Below, piece by piece: positions 1 through 9,895 of a DNA stretch of 64,000 nucleotides. Position 1 is the stretch's first letter, and each line of letters opens with the position of its first letter. This stretch comes from Orientallactaga sibirica (taxonomy: Eukaryota; Chordata; Mammalia; Rodentia; Dipodidae), in assembly GCA_036365145.1 (NCBI GenBank), contig JAEOAD010001365.1:6546501-6610500 (forward strand). Reading direction: 5' to 3'. The position numbers and the translations under genes are program-made. The notes under the pieces are model-generated. The model saw nothing but the letters and a program-made list of their open reading frames with translations. It ran no database searches and had not been told where the DNA came from.

Positions 1-407
1 CACTGCAAACAGTCATGAAAGAGGAAAGGCAAAGACACTGGGGAGGGAGAGGACTCTAGACCTGCAGGAGCTGTATCTAGCACTGGGATGGTGTCCATAA
101 GACACTGCAAACAGTCATGAAAGAGGAAAGGCAAAGACGGTCCATCCCTGGAGTTCAAAAGAAGGCATTGCTTATAGTCCCAAGGCAAGGGGAGTAGTGT
201 GTGAATTCTAGCTGCTCCACACAGAACTTGACCCTGACTCCTGCTCCCTAACACAAGCAACCACACCTCCTCACTGTAACATTCAAGGTCCCAGGCCTCT
301 CTCCAGCCCACCTTCCTCAAGTCCAGTTCCTTAGCAAATGTCTTTACTAATACTGATTGCTTTTTAAAAAGTTAACAAAAACATAACAATATATAAAAAA
401 AAAAGAG
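1..407. other. unique sequence with a spaced 36-bp direct repeat
   Basis: No gene is visible. Positions 1-36 recur exactly at 103-138, so part of the stretch is a local duplication with a 102-bp offset. The left copy starts at the window edge and may be longer. The rest is unremarkable unique sequence that becomes A-rich just before the first SINE. Confidence 0.6.
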
Positions 408-632
408 GGGCTGGAGAGATGGCTTAGTGGTTAAGGCACTTGCCTGCAAAGCCTAAGGACCCATATTCAACTCTCCAGATCCCACATAAACCAGATGCAC
501 AAAGGTGAGGCAAGCACAAGGTCGCACATGCCCACTAGGTGGCGCAAGGGTCTGGAGTTAACTGCAGTGGCTGAGGCCCTGGCACACCATTTTCTCTCTC
601 TCTCTCCTTGCAAATAAGTAATTTTTTTTAAT
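408..632 (+). repeat. B2-like tRNA-derived SINE, long subfamily
   Basis: The head is tRNA-like, with a Pol III A box (tggcttagtgg) and a B-box position further in, followed by a TC-rich stretch and an A-rich tail. This copy belongs to a longer subfamily with extra sequence before the 'ctggagtt' block. It carries a CTCF-like motif at 532-545. Confidence 0.9.
532..545 (+). promoter_or_regulatory. CTCF-like core motif inside a SINE
   Basis: The 14 bases ccactaggtggcgc match the CTCF core pattern CCACNAGGKGGCRC at every position. It lies in the long-subfamily segment of the SINE at 408-632. The motif match is seen directly. Binding is inference, supported by the known spread of CTCF sites by B2 SINEs in rodents. 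Confidence 0.5.
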
Positions 633-689
633 TCAAAAACTAAAATGAATGAAAGAAAGAATGGCAGGCTATACAAAGGAAACTTGACA

Positions 690-1025
690 GGCTGGGGATG
701 GCTGAGTGAGGAAGAGCATTTCCTGTGCAAGCATGAGGACCTGAGCTCAATCTCCAGTACTCACGTAGAAAACCAGGCATGGACCTGCATGCCTACAACC
801 TAGCACTGAGGGGTAGAGGAAGGAGGATCACTGGGACACTGATCAGCCAGCCTGATGGAAAACCAGCTGGCTCCAGGCTCAGAGAGAGATTCCGCTGTCC
901 CAGAGAAATAAGGAGAGCCATGGAGGAGGATGCCCACGTAGTCCTCTGGCCTGTGTGTGTGTACACATGAGGCACATGCATCTGCACACACATATGCACA
1001 CACATGCTACACACAACCAAACAAA
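690..1025 (+). repeat. B4-type composite SINE
   Basis: An ID-like tRNA head (ctggggatggctgag, 'gcaagcatgaggacctgag') is followed by a B1-like body and a CA-rich tail with gtgtgtgt and cacacaca runs. This is the known ID+B1 architecture of rodent B4 elements. It is diverged, with several small indels. Confidence 0.8.
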
Positions 1026-2004
1026 AGAAAAGTTAACATCCTTAAGAAAATAATGTTTTGAAAAATAACCAAAATCTCACAAAGATGTAATGGAAGCAAA
1101 TTGTCCTCAAAGAAAGAAATTTTATCTTCAGGTTTAAGTAGCCTATTAAGTCTTAGGAAACCCAGAGAAGTATTTTCAACATCAATATTCTTTTAAAAAC
1201 CCTATGAATATTGTATTAAACAAAAATAGATAATCAGAACAGTTTCAGGGTTATATTAAAATACAGAGCTCTGAATATGAAAGTATTTAAAACATTACCA
1301 CACAATAAAGCTCAGAAAACAGCAGAAGATAAACAAACAAAAGAAAAGTGAAAGAAAATTTAACATACAATCACAGAAATAGAGCCGAGGTTTTTTTTTT
1401 TATTTTTATTTATTTATTTTTATTTTTTAATATTAGTAAGAAACTAATCTGACTGCCAATTTGGATCTTGAATGCCCTCCCCCGCCCCCGCCCCCCCAGA
1501 CAGACAGAGATGTTCAAGCCTTGGTCCCCATGGTGATATCGTTCGAAAGTGGTAGGAGGCGGTAAAGCCCAGAAAGGTGTCTTCCGGTCTTTGGGGACAA
1601 ACCCTGTTACAAGATAGCAAGACTTTCCTTTCGTCTTCTTCCTCTTTTTTCTTTTTTTTTTTAAAAATTATTTCTGTCTCCCACCATGAAATGTTGCCTC
1701 CTTACGGGCTCAGAGAACAGGGATCAAGTGATCACAGACTGGACCCTCTGCATCTGCGAGTCAACCTCACTCTTCCTGAGCTGCTTATCTCAGGTATTTT
1801 CTCAGAGTGACAGGAAAGCTGACACACTGACCTGTTCCTATTCAAAGAAAACATGCTTTCCACTAGAGGCACAGCTAATGTAATGGCTCCATTCATTCCT
1901 TGGTTGCTAAAAAACAAAGCAACACACAATGTTACATATATGGAATTCACTAGACAAAATGACTCAGGAAGGGTAAGAGTAATATTATCATGACTGGAAA
2001 ACTC
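1026..2004. other. A-rich intergenic sequence, no gene
   Basis: A/T-rich sequence with short A and T runs and a C-rich patch near 1478-1497. Its composition would suit old LINE-1 debris, but I could not align it to a specific LINE part. The segment at about 1510-1560 vaguely resembles a MaLR LTR body. Confidence 0.4.
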
Positions 2005-2112
2005 TTTTTTTTTAGGTAGGTTTTCACTCAGGGTGGCCTCGAACTCATGGTGATCCTCCTACCTCTGCCTCCCGAGTGTTGGGATTAAAGGCGTGTGCCG
2101 CCATGGCTGGCT
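2005..2112 (-). repeat. B1-type SINE
   Basis: Read on the minus strand it has the B1 signature: 'tggcggcacacgcctttaatccca', a 'gaggcagaggtaggaggatcacc' block and a 'gaggccaccctga' block. It is truncated relative to full-length B1. Confidence 0.85.
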
Positions 2113-2263
2113 ATAACTGGTAAACTCATAACATTATTACATACTAAAAAGAAAATCCAATTCTGGTATTTTTTTAAATTGTATTTTTATCAGACCAATC
2201 CAAATGAAACCAGACCAAAAGGAATACTTCATGTCAACTGAACACAATGATCTAAGTATAGCA

Positions 2264-2291
2264 CCAAAAAAAAAAAAAAAAAAAAAAAAAA
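2264..2291 (+). repeat. poly(A) run
   Basis: An uninterrupted run of about 28 A. No recognisable SINE body lies immediately upstream, so it may be the tail of a decayed retroelement. Confidence 0.8.
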
Positions 2292-2409
2292 ACCTAAAAC
2301 AAAATAGTAATGAGAAGACTTTAATTCAAGTAAATAAAACTCAGGAAAGATATGAGAAATGTAAGTAAGCAGCAGCTGTAAAGATGCACCTATCTCCATT
2401 CTGTCTTTT

Positions 2410-2415
2410 TTAAAA

Positions 2416-2457
<42 letters not shown>

Positions 2458-2627
2458 TGTTTGTATTTGCAAGCAGAGACAGAGAAGAGAGAAAGCAAGT
2501 GAGCAAGCCAGGACCTCTAGCTGCCACTTTGTGCACCTGGCTTTATGTGGGTACTGAAGAATGGCACCCAGGTCATCAGGCTTTGCAGGCAAGCCCCTGA
2601 ACTGCTGAGCCATCTCTGCAGCCCCTC
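2410..2627 (-). repeat. B2-like tRNA-derived SINE
   Basis: The reverse-strand copy starts with an expanded (TTTA)n tail, followed by the purine-rich stretch and the tRNA-like head ending at 'gagccatctctgcagccc'. The tail has expanded to more than ten units. Confidence 0.9.
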
Positions 2628-2656
2628 TGTTCTCTTAACATAGAAAACCAGCAAGT

Positions 2657-2990
2657 GGGCTGGGGAGATTGTCCAGTGAGTAAAGTGCTTGCTGAGCCAA
2701 ACATGAGTTCAGATCACAGTACCCACATAAACACAGGGCATGCCTCCAATCCTGTGCTAGAGAGGCGGAGATGGCATCCCTGAGTCTCACTGGCTGGCTA
2801 GTCTAGTGAATTGGTGAACTCTGGATGCAATGAAAGACTCTGTCTCAAAGAAAAAGGCGGAGAGCAGTTGAGGAAGACACCTGAGGTTGAGCTCAGGATG
2901 CCACGTGTACACATGTGTGCCTGCACGTACATGTGAACCCATATCCATATGAACACACATCTACACATACAAACCAAATGTCTGTAACAT
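2657..2990 (+). repeat. B4-type composite SINE
   Basis: It has a tRNA/ID-like head ('ctggggagattgtccagtgag'), the B4 segment with 'ctcactggctggctagtc', and a tail of alternating cacgtacatgtg-like repeats. Confidence 0.8.
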
Positions 2991-3265
2991 GCAGAAATAA
3001 AGTAACAGCAAACTAGTAGTCATGGCAAATGCTCAAAGAGCATAAACAGTAACCAGAACAGGACAGGCATAACCGCCCTAGAAAGATGACTCAGAGTCTT
3101 TGTGCAGGAAGCACATGGCTCTAGATTTTAATATCCAAACTAGAAAACACAACAGTCAAGCACTTCAAAGAAGAAAATTGTTCAAGATTAAGTGGAAATT
3201 AAAAAAAAAAGAAATTATAGTATCTCAGTCTAAACAGAAGGGAGACAACTTTAAAAACTAAATCA

Positions 3266-3567
3266 GGGCTGGAGAGATGGCTTAGTGGTTAAGGCGCCTG
3301 CCTGCTAAGCCTAAGAATGCTGGTTCCAATCTCCAGCGGTTCCAATCTCCAGGTCCCACGTTTAGCCAGATGCAAAGTGACGCAAGGGCGCAATGCTGCA
3401 CTTCACCACAAGGGGGCACACGCATCTGGATTTCGTTCGCAGCAGCTGAGACACTGCTGGCGCACCCATCTCTATCTGTATCCCTCTCCCTCTCTCTGTC
3501 TGTCTGTCTCTCTCTTTCTGTGTCTCTCTCCAAAAATAAATAAAATAATTAAAAAAATTAAAAAAAA
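3266..3567 (+). repeat. B2-like tRNA-derived SINE, long subfamily
   Basis: A full-length head with A box tggcttagtgg is followed by a short internal duplication ('ggttccaatctccag' twice at about 3321-3353), the long-subfamily middle and an extended CT tract before the A-rich tail. It contains a CTCF-like motif at 3406-3419. Confidence 0.9.
3406..3419 (+). promoter_or_regulatory. CTCF-like core motif inside a SINE
   Basis: The bases ccacaagggggcac match CCACNAGGGGGCRC at every position. They lie inside the SINE at 3266-3567 in the same orientation as the motif at 532-545. Occupancy is not shown by sequence. Confidence 0.45.
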
Positions 3568-4101
3568 ACCTAAATCATTCAATAAGAAAAGAAGTGACAA
3601 ACATCGAGTGCACAATGCAGACAAAGAACCAATATATCTAAGCAAGAACAGTCCTTCATGTAACAGGGCAAATTAAAGAAATAGCTTTGACAGATATCTC
3701 TCTTTGTGTGTGGGGGGTGGAGCAAAATAAAACAGCTACCTTAGTGGTACTCAACTGCCAGTGATGTCTCCTCAGGTGACACCTGGCAGTGCCACCACAA
3801 CAGGGAAGCTGCAGTGAGAGGCCAGGGGTGCATCTGCTCCTCCTGCGGTGCATAGGACAGCCCCCAGCAGCCAGCTGGCCTCCCTGAGAGGCCAAGAAAC
3901 ACGAGTCATCGTGACGAAGACAAGACAGGCCACACTCACATGCTTAGAAGGAATGTGCTGGTGGATACGGCCATAGATGACAGAAATGTTATGTGAAAGA
4001 ATGCATGGCCTCATTTTGTGCAAATAATTTTCAATAGCTAAAATGGAGGCCTTTTAATCAAAGGCAACATTATCAAAGTTGATCAATGAAGAGAGAAGAG
4101 G
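3568..4101. other. intergenic sequence, no gene
   Basis: A/T-moderate sequence without a recognisable gene. The open frames here are short and lack codon structure. It may contain decayed LINE material, but I cannot place it. Confidence 0.4.
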
Positions 4102-4323
4102 ATTTTAATATTTTTATTTATTTGAAAGCAGAGAGGGAGAGAGAGGAGGGAGAGAGAGAGGGAAGGAATGAAGAAATGGGCATGCCAGGGTTTCTTGCCA
4201 CTGCAAACAAACCCCAGATACATGAAGTACTTTGTGCCTCTGGCTTTTACACGGGTACTGGGGGATTGAAACATCAGGCTTTGCGGGAACGTGCCTTTAA
4301 CCACTGAGCCATCTCTCCAGTCT
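4102..4323 (-). repeat. B2-like tRNA-derived SINE
   Basis: Reverse-strand copy with a short T-rich tail remnant, a purine tract (gagggagagagagg), and a head ending at 'ccactgagccatctctccag'. Confidence 0.9.
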
Positions 4324-4399
4324 GAGAAGAGAACTTTAAATAATCCACTTCCCATGAAAAAGGTGTGAGACTCTCATCTAAGAGCTGTGGCAAAACTGT

Positions 4400-4515
4400 A
4401 CTGGGGGTCTGGAAAGACGGCTTAGTGGTTAAGCCATTTGCTGACAAAGCCAAAGGACCCAGGTTCAATTCCCAAGTACCCACATAAAGCCAGATGCACA
4501 GGTGCTTTTTTGTTT

Positions 4516-4571
<56 letters not shown>

Positions 4572-4645
4572 AGTGGCTAGAGGTCCTGGTGTGCCCATTC
4601 TATCTATGTCTTTCACTCTCTCAAATAAATAAATATTTTTTTAAG
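4400..4645 (+). repeat. B2-like SINE interrupted by a long poly(T)
   Basis: The head is intact through 'cagatgcacaggtgc'. The expected 'ctggagttcgttt' segment is replaced by about 52 uninterrupted T (4518-4569). The SINE then resumes at 'gcagtggctagagg'. The poly(T) is internal, not at a 3' tail. Confidence 0.85.
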
Positions 4646-4674
4646 AAGCAAGCCAAATGGATTGCCTTTTTTAA

Positions 4675-4890
4675 TGCTAGAGAGAGAGAGAGACTGAGAG
4701 TGTAAGAGAGAATGGGTACACCAGGGCTTCCAGCCACTGCAATTAAACTGCAGACGTGTTCATCCCCTTGTGTGCAAGTGTGTGCTTACATCACTATGCA
4801 TCTGGTTTACATGAGAACTGGAGAGTTGAACCTGGGTCCTTAGGCTTCCCAGGCCAGCACCTTAACTGCTAAGCCATCTCTCCATCCTGG
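4675..4890 (-). repeat. B2-like tRNA-derived SINE
   Basis: Reverse-strand copy with a GA-rich tract, a head ending at 'taactgctaagccatctctcc', and an extra GTG-rich stretch at about 4765-4795. Confidence 0.88.
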
Positions 4891-4916
4891 AAATAAAATA
4901 GTTTAAAAGTATTCTA

Positions 4917-5119
4917 GGGTTTGGAGAGATAGATGGCTTAGCAGTTAAGGTGCTGGCCTGTGAAGCTTAACCACCCCAGTTCGCTTCTCTAGGTCCCATG
5001 TACGCCAGATGCACAAGGGGGCGCATGTGTCTGGAGTTTGTTTGCAGTGGCTAGAGGCCCTGGCCCTTCCATCCTCACTCTTCCTCTCTTTCCTTCTCTC
5101 TGTCTCTAATAAATAAATA
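4917..5119 (+). repeat. B2-like tRNA-derived SINE
   Basis: The head has a 4-bp 'gata' duplication before 'tggcttagcag'. The middle carries gcacaagggggcgc (5011-5024), one mismatch from a CTCF core, and the copy ends in (AAAT)n. Confidence 0.9.
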
Positions 5120-5153
5120 AGCTGGGCATGGTGGCACACACCTTTAAAAAAAT
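5120..5153 (+). repeat. B1 5'-end fragment
   Basis: The stretch 'gctgggcatggtggcacac' is the B1 start. It runs straight into a short A run, so only about 30 bp of B1 is present. Confidence 0.6.
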
Positions 5154-5387
5154 GTGTACTAGGCCTTGACGTTTTCACAGGTTAATTCTATGGCCCGTTC
5201 CAAAGACAAGTACTACTTAAACTGCTTTAGAGCTTCACAGAGAAGGGTGGTCTTTCATTTTTGTTAAAGGAGGAATCACTTCATAAGGATGTTTACCAGA
5301 CAACCATGGAACAATCAGACTTTTGAGCAGAAATGAAACACATCCTAAACATAAATTTAATCAATTTAATAAGCCTTGGCTGGGGAG

Positions 5388-5905
5388 ACTGCTTGGTGTT
5401 TGCCACCTGAGTTCAGATTCCTAGCACCCACATAAAATTACCAAGGATGGGCTGGAGACTTGGCTTAGCAGTTAAGGCACTTGCCTGCGAAGCCAAAGGA
5501 CCCAGGTTCGGTTCCTCTGGTACCCACCTAAAGCCAGATGCACAAAGTGGCACATGTGTCTAGAGTTCATTTGCAGTGGCTGGAGGCCCTGTTACACACA
5601 TTCTCTCTCATGGTCTCCTCTCGATCTCTTTGAAATAAATAAATAAAATAAAACTTTAAAAATACCAAGCATGGTGGCAAACGCCTATAATCTTGGTGCT
5701 CAGAGATGGAGACAAGTAACCCCTGGGTCTCGCTGGCTGGCTGCTCGAGCTGGATTGGTGAGCTGCAGATTCAGCGAGACATCCCGTTTCAAAGAAGAAG
5801 GTAGAGAGGGACCGAGGAAGATACCTGACGGCAACTTCCGGCCTCCACACCTATGTATACATACATGCATGCACACCCACGTGCACCCATCTAAACAAAA
5901 ACGCA
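5388..5905 (+). repeat. B4-type SINE split by a younger SINE
   Basis: The B4 head is at 5388-5448 and the B4 body and CA-type tail at about 5660-5905. Between them sits a B2-like SINE. The flanks 'taccaaggatg' and 'taccaagcatg' look like its target-site duplication. Confidence 0.8.
5449..5659 (+). repeat. B2-like SINE nested in B4
   Basis: Full-length young-looking copy with B box 'ggttcggttcc', an (AAAT)n tail and a flanking target-site duplication of about 12 bp. It inserted after the B4 element did. Confidence 0.9.
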
Positions 5906-5959
5906 CCCCACCCATACATATGTGTGCAAAAATAAATTTACAAAAACATAGTAAGTCTT

Positions 5960-6114
5960 AAGGAGGCCTTGATGGTACAAACTTGTAATCACAGGTACTG
6001 AGAGTCTGGGGCAGGAAATTCACAAATTCCAGAACTGCCTAGACTATATATAGATCAAGTTCAAGAGCAGCCTGGGCAACTTAGTGAAACCCTGTCTCAA
6101 AATTTAAGGTCTGG
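5960..6114 (+). repeat. old B1-like SINE
   Basis: The diverged B1-like monomer shows 'cttgtaatcacaggtactga', 'ttcaagagcagcctgggcaac' and 'aaaccctgtctcaaa' blocks. It is older than the sharp B1 copies elsewhere in the window. Confidence 0.65.
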
Positions 6115-6117
6115 ATG

Positions 6118-6243
6118 TGTAACTCAGTGGTAGAGCACTTTCCTAGAATCCACTAGTGAGGGGGTGGGCTGTGGCTCAGTGGTAGAGTCCTTGCTTGGCA
6201 TATGAGACCCTAAATTCAATTCACAATGCTGAAAAAAAAAAAA
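6118..6243 (+). repeat. two ID-type tRNA-derived elements in tandem
   Basis: Two ID-like heads follow each other: 'taactcagtggtagagcac' (6118 on) and 'gtggctcagtggtagagtcc' (about 6159-6243), the second ending in poly(A). Together with the preceding B1-like unit this resembles a rodent B1/ID composite. Confidence 0.7.
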
Positions 6244-6267
6244 CAAGTCTTAATCAGATGGTATTAC

Positions 6268-6371
6268 TTCTTTAAATAAAAAGATATTTTAATATATGAA
6301 AATCTATTAATAGGGTTAATTCCTTAAATAAAAAGATTCTTTAATATAAGAACATCTATTAATATGATTTA
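6268..6371 (+). repeat. 52-bp imperfect tandem duplication
   Basis: The core ttaaataaaaagat occurs at 6272 and again at 6324. The following sequence (about 35 bases) is also repeated with a few mismatches, giving two AT-rich units of 52 bp. Confidence 0.7.
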
Positions 6372-6719
6372 CTATTTTAATATTATGTCAGGGAAAAATA
6401 TTTGATCCTCACACAAATTCCATAAGAGGCATTTATAAATTTAAACATGAATCCCTGATTAAACAAATAAACAATCAAACAAACAGTCCTAATGGGGTAT
6501 TTCTGTAGCGTGCACATAGCCAGATGCGGTGGCTGAGATGCTGAAATCATGCGCTCTGGCGTCAGAGTGGGACCTGCTGCCCCCCCTCCCACTGAGCACT
6601 TTCTCAAGCGTGTGAGTCATTGCAGTGGAGGAAAAGGAAGAGAAACAAGGTTCTAGGTTTGTGAGAACCTACTTGAAACTGATGTGATTCTATCCCTGAT
6701 ACTTACAAGACACTCATGG

Positions 6720-7370
6720 AAAGAAAAGGAAACAATAGAAAAATATAGCAAGGTGGTTATCAAGTGAATATATAAAGCTCAGTAGTTTAAATTAATGCAA
6801 ACAATAACCAATTAGGAAAATATAATGGGAGAAAGATTTGATTTAAAGGCAGAGAGAGAGAGGAGGAGGGGGAAGACAGAGAACAGAAGAAACAGCATAC
6901 CTAGAAATAACCTTCACTATGAATTTAGGGAATAAATGAATAAATAACAATTATTTATAATCCCATAGCTACATCAATAAAAAATACCATTGTGCCCTTG
7001 AACATAGCACTCGAAGTCACAGCTACATTAACTCTCAAAAATCTATAAATTTACTGTATTTTCTCCTCATCTACCCTCAGAATGAAAGGAAGGATAAAAG
7101 AAAGAAAGATGATGGAAGGAAAGGAAGTAGGAAGACAGGGAGGTAGAAAATTTAAATGTTTTCTGGTGAAGGTAATTTTCACCCTAAGACTAAAGATCAT
7201 GTGAAAACAATATGAAACTGGATAGAAAATTTTTGAAAAAGAAAACAATACCTTTAGCGGAGAGAAATAATTATTATCATTAATTTGGCTGGAGTAGGTG
7301 TAGAAAGAGCAGGCAGGTCAACTGAGGAAAACAGGGAGTGCATAAACAGATGCAAACACATATGAGAACT
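6720..7370 (+). repeat. possible LINE-1 ORF2 remnant, upstream part
   Basis: A-rich sequence with weak similarity to late ORF2 of L1 ('cctagaaataaccttcac', 'aatcccatagctacatcaat'). It is co-linear with the clearer L1 segment just downstream. It contains no intact frame. Confidence 0.35.
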
Positions 7371-7543
7371 TAGTAATGATAAGGTGTCTTTCTAATGAGT
7401 GAGAGAATAGCGGGTGGTTTAATAGATGGTGTTCGGGCAACTGGCCAGCAATGCATGGAGTAAAGACCAGAAGAGTAGGAGTTGTAACCCTAACTCACTT
7501 CTTACATTGAACAAGTTCAAAATGGTTAAAGACCCAGAGGAAG

Positions 7544-7785
7544 GGTTGGAGAGATGGCTTAGTGGTTAAGGTGCTTGCCTGTGAAGCCTAAGGACCCATG
7601 ATCAACTCCCCAGGTCCCACATAAGCCAGATGCACAAAGTGATGCATGTGCAAGGTTGCACGTGTGCACGAGGTGGCACATGCGTCTAGAGTTTGATTAC
7701 AGTGGCTGGAGGCCCTGGCATGCCAACTCTCTCTCTCATAAAAAAAGGCCAGGCTGTTGGGCTTGCCTCAAAAAAAAAGAAAAAT
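7544..7785 (+). repeat. B2-like SINE, long subfamily
   Basis: Head with 'tggcttagtggttaagg'. The long-subfamily middle contains gcacgaggtggcac, a near CTCF core. An A-rich tail is interrupted by 'ggccaggctgttgggcttgcc'. Inserted in the LINE-1 remnant. Confidence 0.88.
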
Positions 7786-7787
7786 CA

Positions 7788-7952
7788 GCCGAGCGTGGTG
7801 GTGTACGCCTTTAATCCCAGCGCTCGGGAGGCAGAGGTAGGAGGATCACCATGAGTTCGAGGCCACCCTGAGACTACATAGTGAATTCCTGGTCAGCCTG
7901 AGCTAGAGTGAGACCCTACCTCAAAAAACCAAAACAAAACAAACAAAAAAAT
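7788..7952 (+). repeat. B1-type SINE
   Basis: Full B1 with 'cgtggtggtgtacgcctttaat', 'gagttcgaggccaccctgag' and 'gagaccctacctcaaaaaacc', then an A-rich tail. Little diverged. Confidence 0.95.
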
Positions 7953-8455
7953 CCAGAAGAAAAGGGAGGCTTAAGAAGAAATGAAAACATGGAGACTGAT
8001 ATAAATCCTAGGAATAATCTTGTCATAGAAGCTATAATATGACAGATAAATCTAAGTAGAAAAATCCTAAAACCCCACTATGATAAAGTCTAAACAAAAT
8101 CAGAAGACATATGACACACCAGGAAAAATATTTAGAACGTAAATGACAGAAGAGGGCTAATTTCCTTAGTATATAATAAGTTCTTGTAAATCAGTGAGAA
8201 AGATATCAATCACTCAATAGAAAAAAATAATGGGCACACATTGTGCAGAGCCAATTCACAGAGAAAGAGATAGAAATGAGTTTTAAACATATGGAAAGAT
8301 ATTCAATGTCACTCATAATTAAAGACATGCAAATAAAAATAATGAGAAACCTATCAGATGGGCAATGATTTCCATCTTTGAGTTCAGTGTCTGCGGAATT
8401 GTTCTATAAGACTCTCTCTCTCTCTCTGTCCTGTCCTTCTTTCAAATATAGCCAA

Positions 8456-8670
8456 TTTTTATAAACATTTATATTTATTTATTTGAGTGAGACAGAGAGA
8501 GAGAGAGAGAGGTAGAATATGAGCATTTCAGGACCTCCAGCCATTGCAAATGGACTCCAGATGCATGGGCCACCTTGTGCATCTGGCTTAAATGGATCCT
8601 GGGAAATCAAAATAGGATCCTTTGGTTTTGTAAGCAGGCACCTTAACTGCTAAGCCATCTCTCCAGCCCA
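8456..8670 (-). repeat. B2-like tRNA-derived SINE
   Basis: Reverse-strand copy: a TTTA tail, a (GA)n tract, and a head ending at 'gctaagccatctctccagccc'. The flanks 'aaatatagccaattttta' and 'aaatatggccaattttaa' form a target-site duplication of about 17 bp. Confidence 0.92.
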
Positions 8671-8771
8671 AATATGGCCAATTTTAAGGTGCAGTTGTGT
8701 GGGTTTGTGTACACACACACACACACGAATAATCAATTTGCCCATGCACAAAGTTCTTGTTAAATAAATTA

Positions 8772-8946
8772 TGAGACTGGTGTGGTGGCACACGCCTTTA
8801 ATCCCAGCACTAGGGAGGCAGAGGTAGGTGGATTGCCGTGAGTTTGAAGCCACCCTAAGACAACATAGTAAATTCCAAGTCAGCCTGGACTAGAGCGAGA
8901 CCCTACCTCAAAAAACCAAAAAAATAAAAATAAAAATAAAAATAAA
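8772..8946 (+). repeat. B1-type SINE
   Basis: Full B1 with a 'cctttaatcccagcactaggg' block and 'gagaccctacctcaaaaaacc', followed by an (AAAAT)n-type tail. Confidence 0.95.
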
Positions 8947-9066
8947 TTAATTATGATTGGTCTCTACAAAGGAACTAGGAAATTACAATTTACAACAAAA
9001 TGCAAAAGAAAAATTTTAAAAAGAATAAAAATTTAGAATGTTTGCAAAGACATGTATGATACTGGG

Positions 9067-9576
9067 GAGGTTTGAATCAGATGTTCCGAATAAACTCATG
9101 CATTCTTAATGTTTTCTCCCTGCCTGTGGCAGTTTGGGAGGTGGAGCCTTGCTGGAGGATGTGTGTTGCTGGGGGTGGACCTTGAGGTTCATTAACCCCT
9201 AGCTTGCCAGTCTTACTCGGCTCACTCTCCTGTTGCTGTTGTCCACCTAGTGTGGCAACAAGGTATGTCCGCCTGTGCTCAGGCCATGCTTTCCCCCTGC
9301 CATCATGTAGCTTCCCCTCCACACTGTAAACCAAAATAAAAACTTTCCTCCCAGGCTGGAGAGATGGCTTAGTGGTTAAGGCATTTGCCTGAGAAGCCAA
9401 AGGATTCAGGTTCAATTTCCCAGGACCCACATAAGCCAGATGCACAAGGGGCACATGTGTCTGGAGTTCGTTTGCAGTGGCTGGAGGCCCTGATGTGCCC
9501 ATTCTCTCTCTGTCTGTCTCTCTTCTATCTTTCTCTGCTTGGGGGCTTTGTCCCAGCAACAAGAAGGTAACTATAA
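9067..9576 (+). mobile_element. MaLR-type solo LTR, split by a SINE
   Basis: The 5' part (9067-9352) starts with 'gaggtttgaatcag' and contains 'tgctgttgtccacct' and 'taaaccaaaataaaaac'. The 3' end (about 9535-9576) reads 'tttgtcccagcaacaagaag'. No internal provirus sequence is attached, so it is a recombined solo LTR. Confidence 0.75.
9353..9534 (+). repeat. B2-like SINE nested in the LTR
   Basis: Has the normal head and body but lacks the usual A-rich (AAAT)n tail. The LTR resumes right after the pyrimidine tract. Confidence 0.88.
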
Positions 9577-9599
9577 AAGATATTAGAGTGGAACAAAGT

Positions 9600-9895
9600 A
9601 TTATGGCTTGGATGTGAATAGTTCCTTCAAGATTACATGCCAAAGGCTTGGTGGCCATCTTGCAATGTTATTGTGAGGTGGGAGGAAGATAGGTTAAAGT
9701 GAACACTGGGATCCAAACAGACCTCCTCCACCACATGCTTCAGCCACAGTGTTCTGCTCCACTACAGGCCCAAAGCAATGGGGTCAAGAGACCATGAACC
9801 GAAACCTCTGAAACCATGAGCCCAAATGAATTTTTCTTCCTTTCAGTTGATTTATCTCAGGAATTTTGTCATGGCAATGGAAAGCTAGCTAACAC
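9600..9895 (+). mobile_element. MaLR-like LTR
   Basis: Begins 'tatggcttggatgtgaa' and ends 'tttgtcatggcaatggaaagctagctaacac', the ending style of ERVL-MaLR LTRs. Polyadenylation-like 'aatgaat' precedes the end. It is solo and diverged. Confidence 0.6.

Larger units (their letters stand above)
7371..8380 (+). repeat. LINE-1 ORF2 3' remnant, with SINE insertions
   Basis: Stretches match the general order of old L1 ORF2: 'aatagatggtgttcgggcaac', 'caaaatggttaaagac', 'gaaaaatatttagaac', 'aatttccttagtatataataag' and 'catgcaaataaaaataatga'. Two SINEs (7544-7785, 7788-7952) interrupt it. It encodes no usable protein because it is full of stops and frameshifts. Confidence 0.65.

Noticed and set aside
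408..480. tRNA gene (A and B boxes present)
   Set aside because: The boxes belong to a SINE head repeated about 35 times; no cloverleaf-length tRNA with normal arms or 3' context.
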